DNA of 64,000 bases from Paracoccaceae bacterium (lineage in GTDB: Bacteria; Pseudomonadota; Alphaproteobacteria; Rhodobacterales; Rhodobacteraceae), in the NCBI GenBank assembly GCA_030148005.1, contig JASBUI010000036.1, positions 1 to 64,000 on the forward strand. The letters run 5' to 3'. Each line of letters opens with the position of its first letter. The first letter of the stretch is position 1. The translations under genes were made by a program, and so were the position numbers. The notes beneath the pieces are model-generated. The model saw nothing but the letters and a program-made list of their open reading frames with translations. It searched no databases and was not told the origin of the DNA. Below are positions 54,441-64,000 of the stretch, in pieces.

Positions 54441-55802
54441 ATGGCGACGATCACTGAACCTGCACGAGCAACCCAGATCATACATGAAACCGACGTTCTG
54501 GTCGTCGGCTCTGGCCCCGGCGGGCTTGCCGCGGCTCTGGCGGCGGCCCGCTCTGGCGTGCGCGTTGCACTGGTTGAGCGTTTCGGCTGCTTTGGCGGGA
54601 ACATCACCGTTGTCGGTGTCGAGGGCTTTGCATGGTACCGCCACGAAGAAACGGTCGAGGCCGGCGGGATCGGAGTGGAGTTCGAAGAGCGCGCCAAAGA
54701 GATGGGCGCGGCCACACCCGAAAGCCAGTCACTCAGCTATGAGCTGGACAGCGAGGGCTTTAAACTGGTGGCCGACCGCCTTGTCGAAGAGGCCGGGATC
54801 CACGCCATGCTGCACCGCCAGTTCGTGGCACCCATCATGGATGGCACGCGGATTTGCGGCATCATCACCGAAAGCAAGGCCGGGCGCGAGGCGATCCTTG
54901 CCAGCCGCGTGATCGATGCCACCGGCGATGCCGATATCGCCCAGCGCGCCGGGGCGCGGACAGTCAAGACACCGCTGGAAGAAATGCAGGCCGCCAGCGT
55001 GATGTTCCATGTCGCGGGCGTCGACAAAAAGCGTTTCATGCAAGAGGTAAAGAACGACCCACAGACCTATGCCGACTGGTCCACCGGCGAATGGCAGGTG
55101 GAAACCGACGGCAAAGAGGACACGATGTTCTCACCCTTTCTGAAGAAACCCTTTGAGCAGGCGATCAAGGCCGGTGTGATCCCGCCCCACCTTAACACCA
55201 TTTCGGGCACATGGGGCGCTGTGCACGACAGCGGCGAGATGACTTATATGAACCTTGTGCATCTGGCAGGCTGCGATGGCACCGACCCTGACAGCCTGAC
55301 GCACTTCGAAATTGAAGGGCGCAAACAGGCCATGCTGGCGATCGAGGCCCTACGCCGCTTTTCGCCGGGATGCGAAGGTGTCCGCCTAAGGAACTTCGGC
55401 ATGTCGATCGGCATCCGCGATACCCGAAAGATCGACGCGGCCTACAACTTAACCGGCGCCGACGTGCGTGGTCAGGCCCGTTTTGACGACAGCATCGGCA
55501 TCTACCCTGAGTTCATAGATGGCTACGGTTTACTGATACTTCCCACCACAGGGCGCTACATGCATGTGCCCTATCGCGCGATGCTACCCAAGGGGGCCCA
55601 GAACCTCTTGGTCACCGGCCGCGCGATCGGCGGCGATCAGGTAGCCCATGCCGCAACGCGCAACATGGCATGCTGCGCCGTGGCAGGTCAGGGCGCGGGC
55701 GTGGCAGCAGCGCTAAGCGTCAAGACAGGCCAGCCATTGGACCAGATCGACATTGGCGCGGTGCAAAAGGCGCTGGTTGCGCAAGGGGTGCGGATTTCCT
55801 GA
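54441..55802 (+). CDS. FAD-dependent oxidoreductase
   Basis: DVLVVGSGPGGLAAALAAARSGVRVALVERFGCFGGN; PF12831-like architecture. Confidence 0.87.
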   Translation: MATITEPARATQIIHETDVLVVGSGPGGLAAALAAARSGVRVALVERFGCFGGNITVVGVEGFAWYRHEETVEAGGIGVEFEERAKEMGAATPESQSLSYELDSEGFKLVADRLVEEAGIHAMLHRQFVAPIMDGTRICGIITESKAGREAILASRVIDATGDADIAQRAGARTVKTPLEEMQAASVMFHVAGVDKKRFMQEVKNDPQTYADWSTGEWQVETDGKEDTMFSPFLKKPFEQAIKAGVIPPHLNTISGTWGAVHDSGEMTYMNLVHLAGCDGTDPDSLTHFEIEGRKQAMLAIEALRRFSPGCEGVRLRNFGMSIGIRDTRKIDAAYNLTGADVRGQARFDDSIGIYPEFIDGYGLLILPTTGRYMHVPYRAMLPKGAQNLLVTGRAIGGDQVAHAATRNMACCAVAGQGAGVAAALSVKTGQPLDQIDIGAVQKALVAQGVRIS

Positions 55803-55847
55803 CGGCGCGCGCCCAAGTTTACCTTTCTTAAACTTTCCCTCTGCAAT

Positions 55848-55867
55848 GGTTAACGCGCTGATTAACC
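55848..55867. promoter_or_regulatory. Palindromic CtrA-like site upstream of comM
   Basis: GGTTAA-CGCGCTGA-TTAACC; reverse strand contains TTAACCAT. Confidence 0.45.
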
Positions 55868-55892
55868 GTTCCTGATATTCGGAGGGTGGGCC

Positions 55893-57407
55893 ATGGTTGC
55901 CCGTGCCTATACAGTTGCCTTTGAAGGTGTGGATGCGCGCACCGTCGAGGTTCAATGCGCCGTCACGGCGGGGATGCCTGCCTTTGCGATTGTCGGCCTT
56001 CCGGACAAATCCGTCAGCGAGGCGCGGGACCGGGTACGCGCGGCGCTTTCGGCCATGTCCATCGCGCTGCCGTCAAAACGCATCACGGTCAACCTCTCGC
56101 CCGCCGATCTGCCCAAGGAAGGATCGCATTTCGATCTGCCCATCGCTCTGGCCCTTCTGGCCGCGATTGACATCATCCCACATGAAGACGTCGAAGCGGT
56201 CGTCGCCTTGGGCGAGCTGTCGCTGGACGGAACGCTGGTTCCGGTCATCGGCGCCCTTCCCGCGGCGATGTCGGCCGCTGCTCAGGACCGAGGCCTTGTA
56301 TGCCCCAAGGCCTGCGGCGCCGAAGCGGCATGGGTTGCGGCAACAAAGGTGACCGCCCCGGCCACGCTGGGCGAGGCACTGCGCCACTTTACCGGTCAGG
56401 CGCCCATCGAACCTGCGCGTCCCGGCGAAGTGGATCAGCCTGGCCTCCTGCGCGATCTGCGGGACGTCAAGGGACAGGAACGCGCCAAAAGAGCACTGGA
56501 GATAGCGGCATCGGGGCGCCATCACCTTTTGATGGTCGGCGCGCCGGGATCCGGCAAATCGATGCTGGCCGCGCGCCTGCCCGGTATCCTGCCCCCGCTA
56601 AGCCCGGCCGAGGCGCTGGAAACCTCGATGATCCACTCGCTGTCGGGCCTTCTGGACGAAGGCGGCATATCGCGCCACCGCCCCTTTCGCGAACCGCACC
56701 ATACCGCGTCGATGGCCGCGATTGTCGGCGGCGGGCGCACGGCAGGCCCCGGAGAAATATCGCTGGCCCACAACGGCGTGCTTTTTATGGACGAGTTTCC
56801 CGAGTTCTCGCGCTCTGTTCTGGAAACGCTCAGGCAACCCATCGAAACCGGCGAAGTGGTGGTTGCAAGGGCCAACGCCCATGTACGCTACCCCTGCCGC
56901 TTCATGCTGGTCGCGGCGGCAAACCCTTGTAAATGCGGCTATATGGCCGACCCATCGCGCGCTTGCGCAAGGGTTCCACAGTGCGGCGAGGACTATCTTG
57001 GCCGCATTTCCGGCCCGCTGATGGACCGGTTCGATCTGCGCGTCGAAGTGCCCCCCGTTGCCTATAGCGACCTCGACCTGCCCGCAGCGGGCGAAAGCTC
57101 GGCCGAGGTCGCAGCGCGCGTCAATTCTGCGCGGCAGCTTCAGGCGGACCGTTTTGCCGATCACCCCGGCATGCGTGTGAACGCCGACGCCGAAGGCGAA
57201 GTTCTGGAAATCATCGCGCGCCCCGATGACGAAGGGCGCGAGTTTCTGACCCGCGTTGCCAAGCAGTTCGGTCTGTCCGCACGCGGCTATCACCGTGTTT
57301 TGCGCGTTGCGCGCACAATCGCCGATCTTGACGGGGCGCCGGGCGTTCAAAAGCCGCATATCGCCGAAGCGGTCAGCTATCGGCTGAACCTTTCTGGGCT
57401 TGAATAG
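55893..57407 (+). CDS. comM: YifB/ComM family Mg chelatase-like AAA ATPase
   Basis: GLPDKSVSEARDRVRAAL; MVGAPGSGKSMLAARLPGILPPL; FREPHHTAS. Confidence 0.94.
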   Translation: MVARAYTVAFEGVDARTVEVQCAVTAGMPAFAIVGLPDKSVSEARDRVRAALSAMSIALPSKRITVNLSPADLPKEGSHFDLPIALALLAAIDIIPHEDVEAVVALGELSLDGTLVPVIGALPAAMSAAAQDRGLVCPKACGAEAAWVAATKVTAPATLGEALRHFTGQAPIEPARPGEVDQPGLLRDLRDVKGQERAKRALEIAASGRHHLLMVGAPGSGKSMLAARLPGILPPLSPAEALETSMIHSLSGLLDEGGISRHRPFREPHHTASMAAIVGGGRTAGPGEISLAHNGVLFMDEFPEFSRSVLETLRQPIETGEVVVARANAHVRYPCRFMLVAAANPCKCGYMADPSRACARVPQCGEDYLGRISGPLMDRFDLRVEVPPVAYSDLDLPAAGESSAEVAARVNSARQLQADRFADHPGMRVNADAEGEVLEIIARPDDEGREFLTRVAKQFGLSARGYHRVLRVARTIADLDGAPGVQKPHIAEAVSYRLNLSGLE

Positions 57408-57413
57408 ATCGGG

Positions 57414-58298
57414 TCAGGGAAGCTGTTTGATAAAGGCCGCGATTTCCTTCAGCGTGGCCCGCGCCTCGGGAACATAACCTTCAAGAATTGGCCAGACATG
57501 CGGCGCGTCTTCCTGTGCGCTGAGAACGACGCGCCCGCCGCAATCGCGCAACCTTTCGGCCATGCGCCGGCTGTCATCCCATAGTATCTCGGATTTCGAC
57601 GCGTAAATCTGAACCGGCGGCGGCTTTGCAAAATCGGCGTAAAGCGGCGACAGGCGCGGATCGGTCGGAGCACAGTCGCCGCGCACCATTTCCACAAGGT
57701 CATGCACCCGCGACACCGGCAAGATCACATCCCGGGTGGCATTGCGCAACAAAGACGCCCCCGTCAGCGCCAGATCGGTCCATGGCGACAGAAAGAACCC
57801 GGCCGCCGGCGCCTGACCTTGGCCGGTCAGATGCGCCATCAGCGCCAATGCAAGCCCGCCCCCGGCGCTGTCACCGCCCAAGATGATCTCGCCCGGGTGA
57901 AATCCGCGTTCCAAAAGCCGCCGGTGAGCCGCGCAAGCATCTTCAAACGCGGCCGGGGCGGGATGTTCAGGCGCCAGCCGGTAGCGCGGTAGAACAACGC
58001 GCAAACCGCTAAGGCGCGACAACTGCGCCAGCATTCCGCGATGGCTGGCCGGCGATCCCGCAACATAGCCACCACCATGAAAATAAAGGATAATCCTGCG
58101 ACTGAAACAGTTTCCGACGCTCAGAAACTCATCCAGATCATCAGACAGAACTGTCGTGAAGGGCGGTTTGCGGAAAAGAAAGCGCCCGGCAACTTCCATA
58201 TCCAGCCGCGCCTTTGCGGGGCGGCGCGTCAATCTCAGCTGCGGCTTCACACACCAGCGAAAGAACTTGTTAACCAAAGAAAGCTGAACGCTTGCCAT
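57414..58298 (-). CDS. alpha/beta hydrolase (HSL-type)
   Basis: IILYFHGGGYVAGSPASHRG; LGGDSAGGGLALAL. Confidence 0.9.
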   Translation of the reverse strand: MASVQLSLVNKFFRWCVKPQLRLTRRPAKARLDMEVAGRFLFRKPPFTTVLSDDLDEFLSVGNCFSRRIILYFHGGGYVAGSPASHRGMLAQLSRLSGLRVVLPRYRLAPEHPAPAAFEDACAAHRRLLERGFHPGEIILGGDSAGGGLALALMAHLTGQGQAPAAGFFLSPWTDLALTGASLLRNATRDVILPVSRVHDLVEMVRGDCAPTDPRLSPLYADFAKPPPVQIYASKSEILWDDSRRMAERLRDCGGRVVLSAQEDAPHVWPILEGYVPEARATLKEIAAFIKQLP

Positions 58299-58311
58299 TA
58301 CCTATCCGCAA

Positions 58312-59247
58312 CTATCCGCGACGCGCCTCGATCGCCTGCCAGATCAGTTCTGCAACGTTTGTGCCGTCGAAACGTTCCAGTTCCTGAATTCCGGTTGGCG
58401 AGGTGACGTTGATTTCGGTCAGGTAGTCCCCGATCACGTCGATACCTACAAAAATCTGACCCTTCTCCTTCAAAAGCGGGCCGATCGCCTTGCAAATCTC
58501 TTTGTCCCTGTCCGACAGGCCAATCTTTTCAGGCCGCCCGCCCACATGCATGTTTGAGCGGGTCTCACCCTTGGCGGGAACACGGTTGATCGCTCCGACC
58601 GCTTCTCCATCGACAAGGATGATGCGCTTGTCGCCTTTTGAAACGGCGGGCAGGAATTTCTGTGCGATCAGCGGCTCGCGGTTGATGCCGGCAAAAAGCT
58701 CATGCAGGGACGCAAGGTTCCGGTCGTCAGGCCCAAGGCGGAACACACCCGCGCCGCCGTTTCCGTAAAGCGGCTTTAGAATGATGTCCCCGTGCTTTTC
58801 CTTGAATTCCCGCAGCGTTGCCAGATCGCGCGCGACCATCGTTGGCGGCGTCAGATCGGGGAAATCCAGCACCAGAAGTTTTTCGGGATAGTTCCTGACC
58901 CAGAACGGGTCATTCACCACAAGGGTCTTGGGATGAATGCGGTCCAAAAGATGCGTCGTCGTGATATATCCCATGTCGAACGGCGGATCCTGACGAAGCC
59001 AGACAACATCGAAATCCGACAATTGCACATCCCGTAGCGGGCCCAGTGAAAAGTGATCCCCCTTCTTCTGGCGCAGCGTCAGGTCATACCCGCGCGCATA
59101 GATTGCGCCTTCGCGATAGGAAATGTTCTGGGGCGTATAGTAGAAAAGGCTGTGCCCGCGCTTTTGCGCCTCTATGCCAATTCTGAATGTACTGTCCGCA
59201 TCGATGTTGATCGCATCGACCGGGTCCATCTGAAGCGCAACTTTCAT
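58312..59247 (-). CDS. gshB: glutathione synthase
   Basis: [35 protein letters not shown]-grasp; [14 protein letters not shown]. Confidence 0.95.
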   Translation of the reverse strand: MKVALQMDPVDAINIDADSTFRIGIEAQKRGHSLFYYTPQNISYREGAIYARGYDLTLRQKKGDHFSLGPLRDVQLSDFDVVWLRQDPPFDMGYITTTHLLDRIHPKTLVVNDPFWVRNYPEKLLVLDFPDLTPPTMVARDLATLREFKEKHGDIILKPLYGNGGAGVFRLGPDDRNLASLHELFAGINREPLIAQKFLPAVSKGDKRIILVDGEAVGAINRVPAKGETRSNMHVGGRPEKIGLSDRDKEICKAIGPLLKEKGQIFVGIDVIGDYLTEINVTSPTGIQELERFDGTNVAELIWQAIEARRG

Positions 59248-59376
59248 AGATTCACTACCCTTGCATTGGTTCGCCATCCTTCATGGATCAGCAATTGCAG
59301 AGGTTCAATGTGTTTACGCAACGAATGCAAGCGGCTGCGCGTTCTTTGGGGTAGCAAAGGCACAGTGCCAAAGTGG

Positions 59377-59730
59377 TCAGATCCCGAAAGCGTTCTCTAT
59401 CACCTCGATGCGCCCTGCCGCGTCGATGGTTGCAACATCGAAGCGAACGTCGGTGTCCTGACCGGTGGGCGCGCCTGCAATATACTCGGATGCGGCGCGA
59501 TAGATGCGGTTCATTTGTGCAGGGCGCAGATGTTCAATAGCGGCGCTATGCGTGCGGCTTTTCTTGACCTCGATAAAGACAAAGCCCGCCCCGTTTCGCG
59601 CAATCAGATCAATCTCGCCGGCGCGCCCGCGCCAGCGCCTTTCCACAATGGGATACCCGCGAGAGGCATAGCTTTGCGCAACTATCTCTTCGCCCGCCTG
59701 ACCGGCAAGGTATGCGACCAGACCGCTCAT
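59377..59730 (-). CDS. YraN family protein (UPF0102)
   Basis: RRWRGRAGEIDLIARNGAGFVFIEVKKSRTHSAA nuclease-like motif. Confidence 0.92.
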   Translation of the reverse strand: MSGLVAYLAGQAGEEIVAQSYASRGYPIVERRWRGRAGEIDLIARNGAGFVFIEVKKSRTHSAAIEHLRPAQMNRIYRAASEYIAGAPTGQDTDVRFDVATIDAAGRIEVIENAFGI

Positions 59731-60587
59731 GTATCCTTGGTCAGCCCAAGGGCGGCTTGGTAAACCTCGCGCCGCGCAAGGCCCATTTCCTTGGCGACCT
59801 CTGCCGCTGCGTCCTTGACGGACATGGATTTCAGCCGCTCTTTCAAAGCTTCTTCGATCTCCTCAGCCGTTGCTGCGCGCGTGGGCGCCCGGTCAACCAG
59901 AACGACAATCTCTCCCTTGAGGGTTCGGTCCGCCAGTTCCCCGATCACATTATGCAGGGGGCCGCGAATAACCTCTTCAAACTTCTTCGTCAGCTCGCGG
60001 CAGATTACGACCTGCCTGTCGCCGCCGAAGGATAGTTGCATCGCCTCTAACAATTTATGAACGCGCTTGGGCGACTCGTAGAGGATCAGCGTTGCCGGGA
60101 CCTCCGACAACTCATCCAGCGCCGTGCGCCTTGCCCCGCCCGAGGTTGGCACAAATCCCGCAAAAAAGAATCTGTCGCTTGGCAAGGCCGATACCGTCAG
60201 CGCGGCGATCGCGGCGGAAGGTCCCGGTGCGGCAATGATCTTGTGGCCAGCCGCGACAGTTTCACGCGCAAGCACAAAGCCCGGATCGGCGACCAACGGC
60301 GTGCCGGCCTCGGATGCATAGGCAACAGACCGCCCTTCATTGAGCGCCTTCAAAAGCCTTGGCCGCTGGGCCGCGCCATTGTGGTCATGATAGGCGATCA
60401 ATGGCCGATCGTTTAGTGCAACCCCATGAATATCCATAAGTTTTCGCAAAGTCCGGGTGTCTTCGGCGGCCAGCACATCAGCCGATGCCAGCACGTCCAG
60501 CGCCCTAAGGGTGATATCGCGCGCCGCACCTATCGGGGTTGATACAAAGTACAGACCGGCAGGAAGCGGCTTGATCTCGATTTGCAT
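59727..60587 (-). CDS. rsmI: 16S rRNA (cytidine(1402)-2'-O)-methyltransferase
   Basis: GLYFVSTPIGAARDITLRALDVLASADVLAAEDTRTLRKLM. Confidence 0.95.
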   Translation of the reverse strand: MQIEIKPLPAGLYFVSTPIGAARDITLRALDVLASADVLAAEDTRTLRKLMDIHGVALNDRPLIAYHDHNGAAQRPRLLKALNEGRSVAYASEAGTPLVADPGFVLARETVAAGHKIIAAPGPSAAIAALTVSALPSDRFFFAGFVPTSGGARRTALDELSEVPATLILYESPKRVHKLLEAMQLSFGGDRQVVICRELTKKFEEVIRGPLHNVIGELADRTLKGEIVVLVDRAPTRAATAEEIEEALKERLKSMSVKDAAAEVAKEMGLARREVYQAALGLTKDT

Positions 60588-60682
60588 GGCGCTGCCCCTT
60601 CTATCGGCGTTTACTAATTTGGCTTTAGGCCGTAGGTTTCGCCCATACCTTCTGTTATGCCGCCGCGAGTGAGGAGTTGTCC

Positions 60683-61852
60683 ATGTTACCTGTTTTGTCA
60701 AATGCCCGCAGGGCCTTGCGCGTTGCGCTGCTCCTTTTCGTCGGGCTTGTCCTCGCGGCCTGTCAGGATCAGGGAACAACCGGTCCTTCGATCAACACCC
60801 GCGCGCCTGTCAATGTTGCCCTTCTGGTGCCGGGGGGTTCTGCCAAACCTGGCGATGACCTTTTGGCAAAGAACCTTGAGAACGCCGCGCGCCTTGCCAT
60901 TGCAGACCTTGATGGCGTTCGCGTCAACCTGACGGTCTATAACACGGCCGGTCAGCCCGACATCGCGGCAAGCGTTGCGCGCAAGGCGGTTGACGACGGT
61001 GCCAAGATCATCTTGGGCCCGCTTTACGCCGAGGCGGCAAACGCCGCGGGCCTTGCCGTTCGCAATCGCAACGTCAACGTTCTGGCCTTTTCCAACAACG
61101 CCGACATTGCAGGCGGAAACGTCTTTATCCTTGGCTCTACCTTTCAGAACACGGCCAACCGCCTTGTCGGCTTTGCCAAATCGCGCGGGCGCGACCGTGT
61201 GATGATCGTGCATGCACAATCGACCGTGGGCGAGATTGGCCGTGACGCCATCAGCCGCGCCATTAACCGCCAGGGCGCAACCCTTGCCGCTGTGGAAAGC
61301 TATGAGTTCTCGCAGCAGGGCGTCGTCAGTGCGGTGCGCACAATCTCAAGCACGGCAAAGTCCAGCGGCGCCAACGCGATGTTCTTTACGTCCGACACCT
61401 CGGGCGCCCTGCCCTTGCTGGCGCAGCTACTGCCGGAAAACGGCGTGAACACGACGTCGACCCAGTTCATTGGCCTCACACGTTGGGACATTCCTTCCAA
61501 CACCTTGGCTTTGCCCGGCGTTCAGGGCGGCTGGTTTGCGCTGCCTGACCCTGCGCTTTCAGCGCGGTTCGAAGGGCGTTATCAGGCGGCCTATGGCCAA
61601 CAGCCGCACCCGCTTGCCGGTTTGTCCTATGACGGGATCGCGGCCATTGGCGCATTGGTCAAAGCGGGCAAGTCCAACGCTTTGACAAGTTCGGCTTTGA
61701 CCCAAGGCGCGGGCTTTGTTGGCACCAACGGCATCTTCCGCCTCTTGCCCGACGGAACGAATGAGCGTGGCCTTGCCGTGGCGCAGATCGCGAACAGCCA
61801 GACCGTCATCATCGATCCTGCCCCCAGAAGCTTTGGCGGTGCCGGGTTCTGA
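60683..61852 (+). CDS. penicillin-binding protein activator (LpoA-like lipoprotein)
   Basis: Lipobox VLAAC; periplasmic binding protein type 1 fold sequence (VALLVPGGSAKPGDDLLAKNLENAARLAIADL). Confidence 0.85.
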   Translation: MLPVLSNARRALRVALLLFVGLVLAACQDQGTTGPSINTRAPVNVALLVPGGSAKPGDDLLAKNLENAARLAIADLDGVRVNLTVYNTAGQPDIAASVARKAVDDGAKIILGPLYAEAANAAGLAVRNRNVNVLAFSNNADIAGGNVFILGSTFQNTANRLVGFAKSRGRDRVMIVHAQSTVGEIGRDAISRAINRQGATLAAVESYEFSQQGVVSAVRTISSTAKSSGANAMFFTSDTSGALPLLAQLLPENGVNTTSTQFIGLTRWDIPSNTLALPGVQGGWFALPDPALSARFEGRYQAAYGQQPHPLAGLSYDGIAAIGALVKAGKSNALTSSALTQGAGFVGTNGIFRLLPDGTNERGLAVAQIANSQTVIIDPAPRSFGGAGF

Positions 61853-64000
61853 GGCGGGCCTTTCAGCCGATACGGCACTTAACGAACATCAGGCGGCGAC
61901 GCTGCCTGATGCCGGTCGGGCAATTGTCGCCGCACTTTCAGAACTTGAAACAGAGCGCGACAAGCGCGGCTTTGTCGTTGAGCATCTGAACCAGTTCCGA
62001 AAGGACCGGATTACTCAGATCACCGACGCCTTCATGGCCAACCCGCGAGACTCAAGCCAGATCGTGCGGGACTATGCCGGGCTAACCGACGAGATCATCA
62101 AGATCGTCTTTGACGTCGCCTGCAACCACCTGCATCCGCTGGGCAACCCGACCGAAGGCGAAAAGATCGCGCTCGTCGCCGTCGGGGGTTACGGGCGCGC
62201 CGAAATGGCCCCCTACTCGGATGTCGATCTGCTTTTCCTGACGCCCTACAAGTTGACGCCATGGGCCGAAAGCGTGATCGAATCCATGCTTTACATCCTA
62301 TGGGACATGCACCTCAAAGTCGGGCATTCAAGCCGCACGGTGCGCGATTGTCTGCGCCTTGGGCGCGAAGATTACACCATTCGCACCGCGCTTTTGGAAC
62401 AGCGCTATATCGCGGGTGACGAGGCGCTTGCCAACGAGCTGTCCCAGCGCCTTTGGAAGGATCTCTTTGAATCGACCGGGCCCGACTTTATCGAGGCAAA
62501 GCTGGGCGAGCGCGATGAGCGACACCAAAAGCAGGGCGGCCAGCGCTATATGGTCGAACCCAACGTCAAAGAGGGCAAAGGCGGTCTTCGCGATCTTCAG
62601 TCCCTCTATTGGATCGCCAAGTACCTGCACCATGCCCAGGATGGCGCCGAACTTGTAGCGCTCAAGGTCTTTCGCCAGGACGAACAGGACGCGTTTCAGG
62701 ATGCGTCGAACTTTCTTTGGGCAGTGCGGTGCCATCTGCACCTGATTGCCGGGCGCGCCATGGATCAGTTGACCTTTGACATGCAGGTCGAAGTGGCCGA
62801 GCGCATGGGATACACCGACAAGGCGGGCCGGCGCGCCGTCGAATACTTCATGCAGGCCTATTTCCGTCATGCCACCCGTGTGGGCGAGCTGTCGCGCATC
62901 TTCCTGACCGCGCTAGAAGCGCGCCACGTCAGAAACGCGCCTCGTCTGATGGGCTTTTTGCGCCGCCGCAAGAAGGTAAAGCCGGGTTACAAGCTGCTGA
63001 ATAATCGTATGATGTACGCCAGCGAGAAAACCTTCCTGTCCGATCCGCTGAACATCCTGCGCATTTTCGAAGAAGCGCTGCGAACAGAATACCTGATCCA
63101 CCCCGACGCCATGCGCACCATTCAGGCGAACCTGAACCTGATCGACGACGAGTTGCGAAACAACACCGAGGCGCGCCGGATCTTTCTTGACCTGCTCTTG
63201 AAACACGGCAATCCCGAACGCGCCCTGCGCCGGATGAACGAACTGGGTGTTCTTGCCGCCTTTATCCCCGAGTTCGAACCCATCGTGGCGATGATGCAGT
63301 TCAACATGTACCATTCCTACACTGTTGACGAACACACCATCCAATGCGTTTCAACGCTGGCACAGATCGAGCGCGGAGAACTTGTCGAAGAGCTTCCGAT
63401 CGCCTCTGGAATTCTGAAGGAAGGGATCAACCGCAAGGTTCTTTACGTCGCTCTTCTGGCCCATGACCTTGGCAAGGGCCGGTCCGAGGACCACTCGATC
63501 CTTGGCGCGAAACTTGCGCGCAAGATCGCCCCGCGCCTTGGCCTGAAACCCGATGAATGCGAAACGGTCGAATGGCTGGTCCGCTATCACCTCTTGATGT
63601 CCGACATGGCGCAAAAGCGCGACATTGCCGATCCCCGAACGGTGCGCGACTTTGCCAAGGCGGTCAAAACGGTCAAGCGGCTTGACCTTCTGACGGTGCT
63701 GACGGTCTGCGATATCCGCGGCGTTGGCCCTGACACATGGAACAACTGGAAGGCTGCTCTTTTGCGGGCGCTCTACCGCCAGACGCGGCGCGGCCTAGAG
63801 GACGGGATGGAGGCGCTGAACCGCGAAGAACGGGGCGCCGCCGCCAAGAAGAACCTGCGCGCTGCGCTTACCGATTGGGACAAGAAAGAAGTTCGCGCCG
63901 AAACCAAACGCCACTATCCGCCCTATTGGCAGGGCCTGCATGTGACGGCGCATGTGATTTTCGCGCATCTTCTGCGCGGCATCCCCAACGATGAAATCCG
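61839..64000 (+). CDS. glnD: bifunctional [protein-PII] uridylyltransferase/uridylyl-removing enzyme, C-terminus outside window; start approximate
   Basis: Frame translates to VAVGGYGRAEMAPYSDVDLLFL (nucleotidyltransferase) and VALLAHDLGKGRSEDHSILG (HD domain); not in the ORF track because the stop is outside the window. Confidence 0.93.
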   Translation, partial: MPGSEAGLSADTALNEHQAATLPDAGRAIVAALSELETERDKRGFVVEHLNQFRKDRITQITDAFMANPRDSSQIVRDYAGLTDEIIKIVFDVACNHLHPLGNPTEGEKIALVAVGGYGRAEMAPYSDVDLLFLTPYKLTPWAESVIESMLYILWDMHLKVGHSSRTVRDCLRLGREDYTIRTALLEQRYIAGDEALANELSQRLWKDLFESTGPDFIEAKLGERDERHQKQGGQRYMVEPNVKEGKGGLRDLQSLYWIAKYLHHAQDGAELVALKVFRQDEQDAFQDASNFLWAVRCHLHLIAGRAMDQLTFDMQVEVAERMGYTDKAGRRAVEYFMQAYFRHATRVGELSRIFLTALEARHVRNAPRLMGFLRRRKKVKPGYKLLNNRMMYASEKTFLSDPLNILRIFEEALRTEYLIHPDAMRTIQANLNLIDDELRNNTEARRIFLDLLLKHGNPERALRRMNELGVLAAFIPEFEPIVAMMQFNMYHSYTVDEHTIQCVSTLAQIERGELVEELPIASGILKEGINRKVLYVALLAHDLGKGRSEDHSILGAKLARKIAPRLGLKPDECETVEWLVRYHLLMSDMAQKRDIADPRTVRDFAKAVKTVKRLDLLTVLTVCDIRGVGPDTWNNWKAALLRALYRQTRRGLEDGMEALNREERGAAAKKNLRAALTDWDKKEVRAETKRHYPPYWQGLHVTAHVIFAHLLRGIPNDEI

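Noticed and set aside
53442-54644. 400 aa minus-strand ORF opposite the GST-like gene
   Set aside because: Antisense shadow; plus-strand GST and FAD oxidoreductase are well supported.
58265-58275. GTTAACC near the alpha/beta hydrolase start as a CtrA site
   Set aside because: Lies in the coding sequence and lacks a second half-site.

Overview
This 64 kb GC-rich window looks like the chromosome of an alphaproteobacterium of the Rhodobacteraceae/Roseobacter type (inferred from gene content and protein sequences; no search was run). It is mostly densely packed core-metabolism genes, and I see no convincing prophage, IS element, CRISPR array, rRNA or tRNA. Main blocks: the start of atpA and atpH at the left edge; gloB/clpA; a MotA/ExbB-like plus OmpA/MotB-like pair with a very long periplasmic coiled coil; hisC-tyrA-extensin; rpsD; a Hint-domain protein; an LpxR-like protein; B12-dependent nrdJ; hisS-hisZ-hisG; Lrp-phhA; dnaE; xdhABC followed by a BMP-type ABC transporter; amine-type FAD oxidoreductases; panCB; an M3 peptidase-moeB-dut-coaBC cluster; an rpoH-type sigma factor; cobU/cobC; comM; rsmI-yraN-gshB; an LpoA-like lipoprotein; and glnD cut by the right edge. 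The most interesting items are: (i) a 2 x 24 bp tandem repeat between divergent nrdJ and a DUF1489-type gene; (ii) the coiled-coil MotB-like/ExbB-like pair with five 28-residue repeats; (iii) a CtrA-like palindrome upstream of comM; (iv) an RpoE-like -35 element upstream of the rpoH homologue; (v) a MoeB/ThiF protein with an N-terminal membrane domain; (vi) a GST with a YHS/TRASH-like cysteine tail. I found no clear, wholly new multi-gene system. Most findings are candidate regulatory sites or unusual domain architectures that need computation to confirm.
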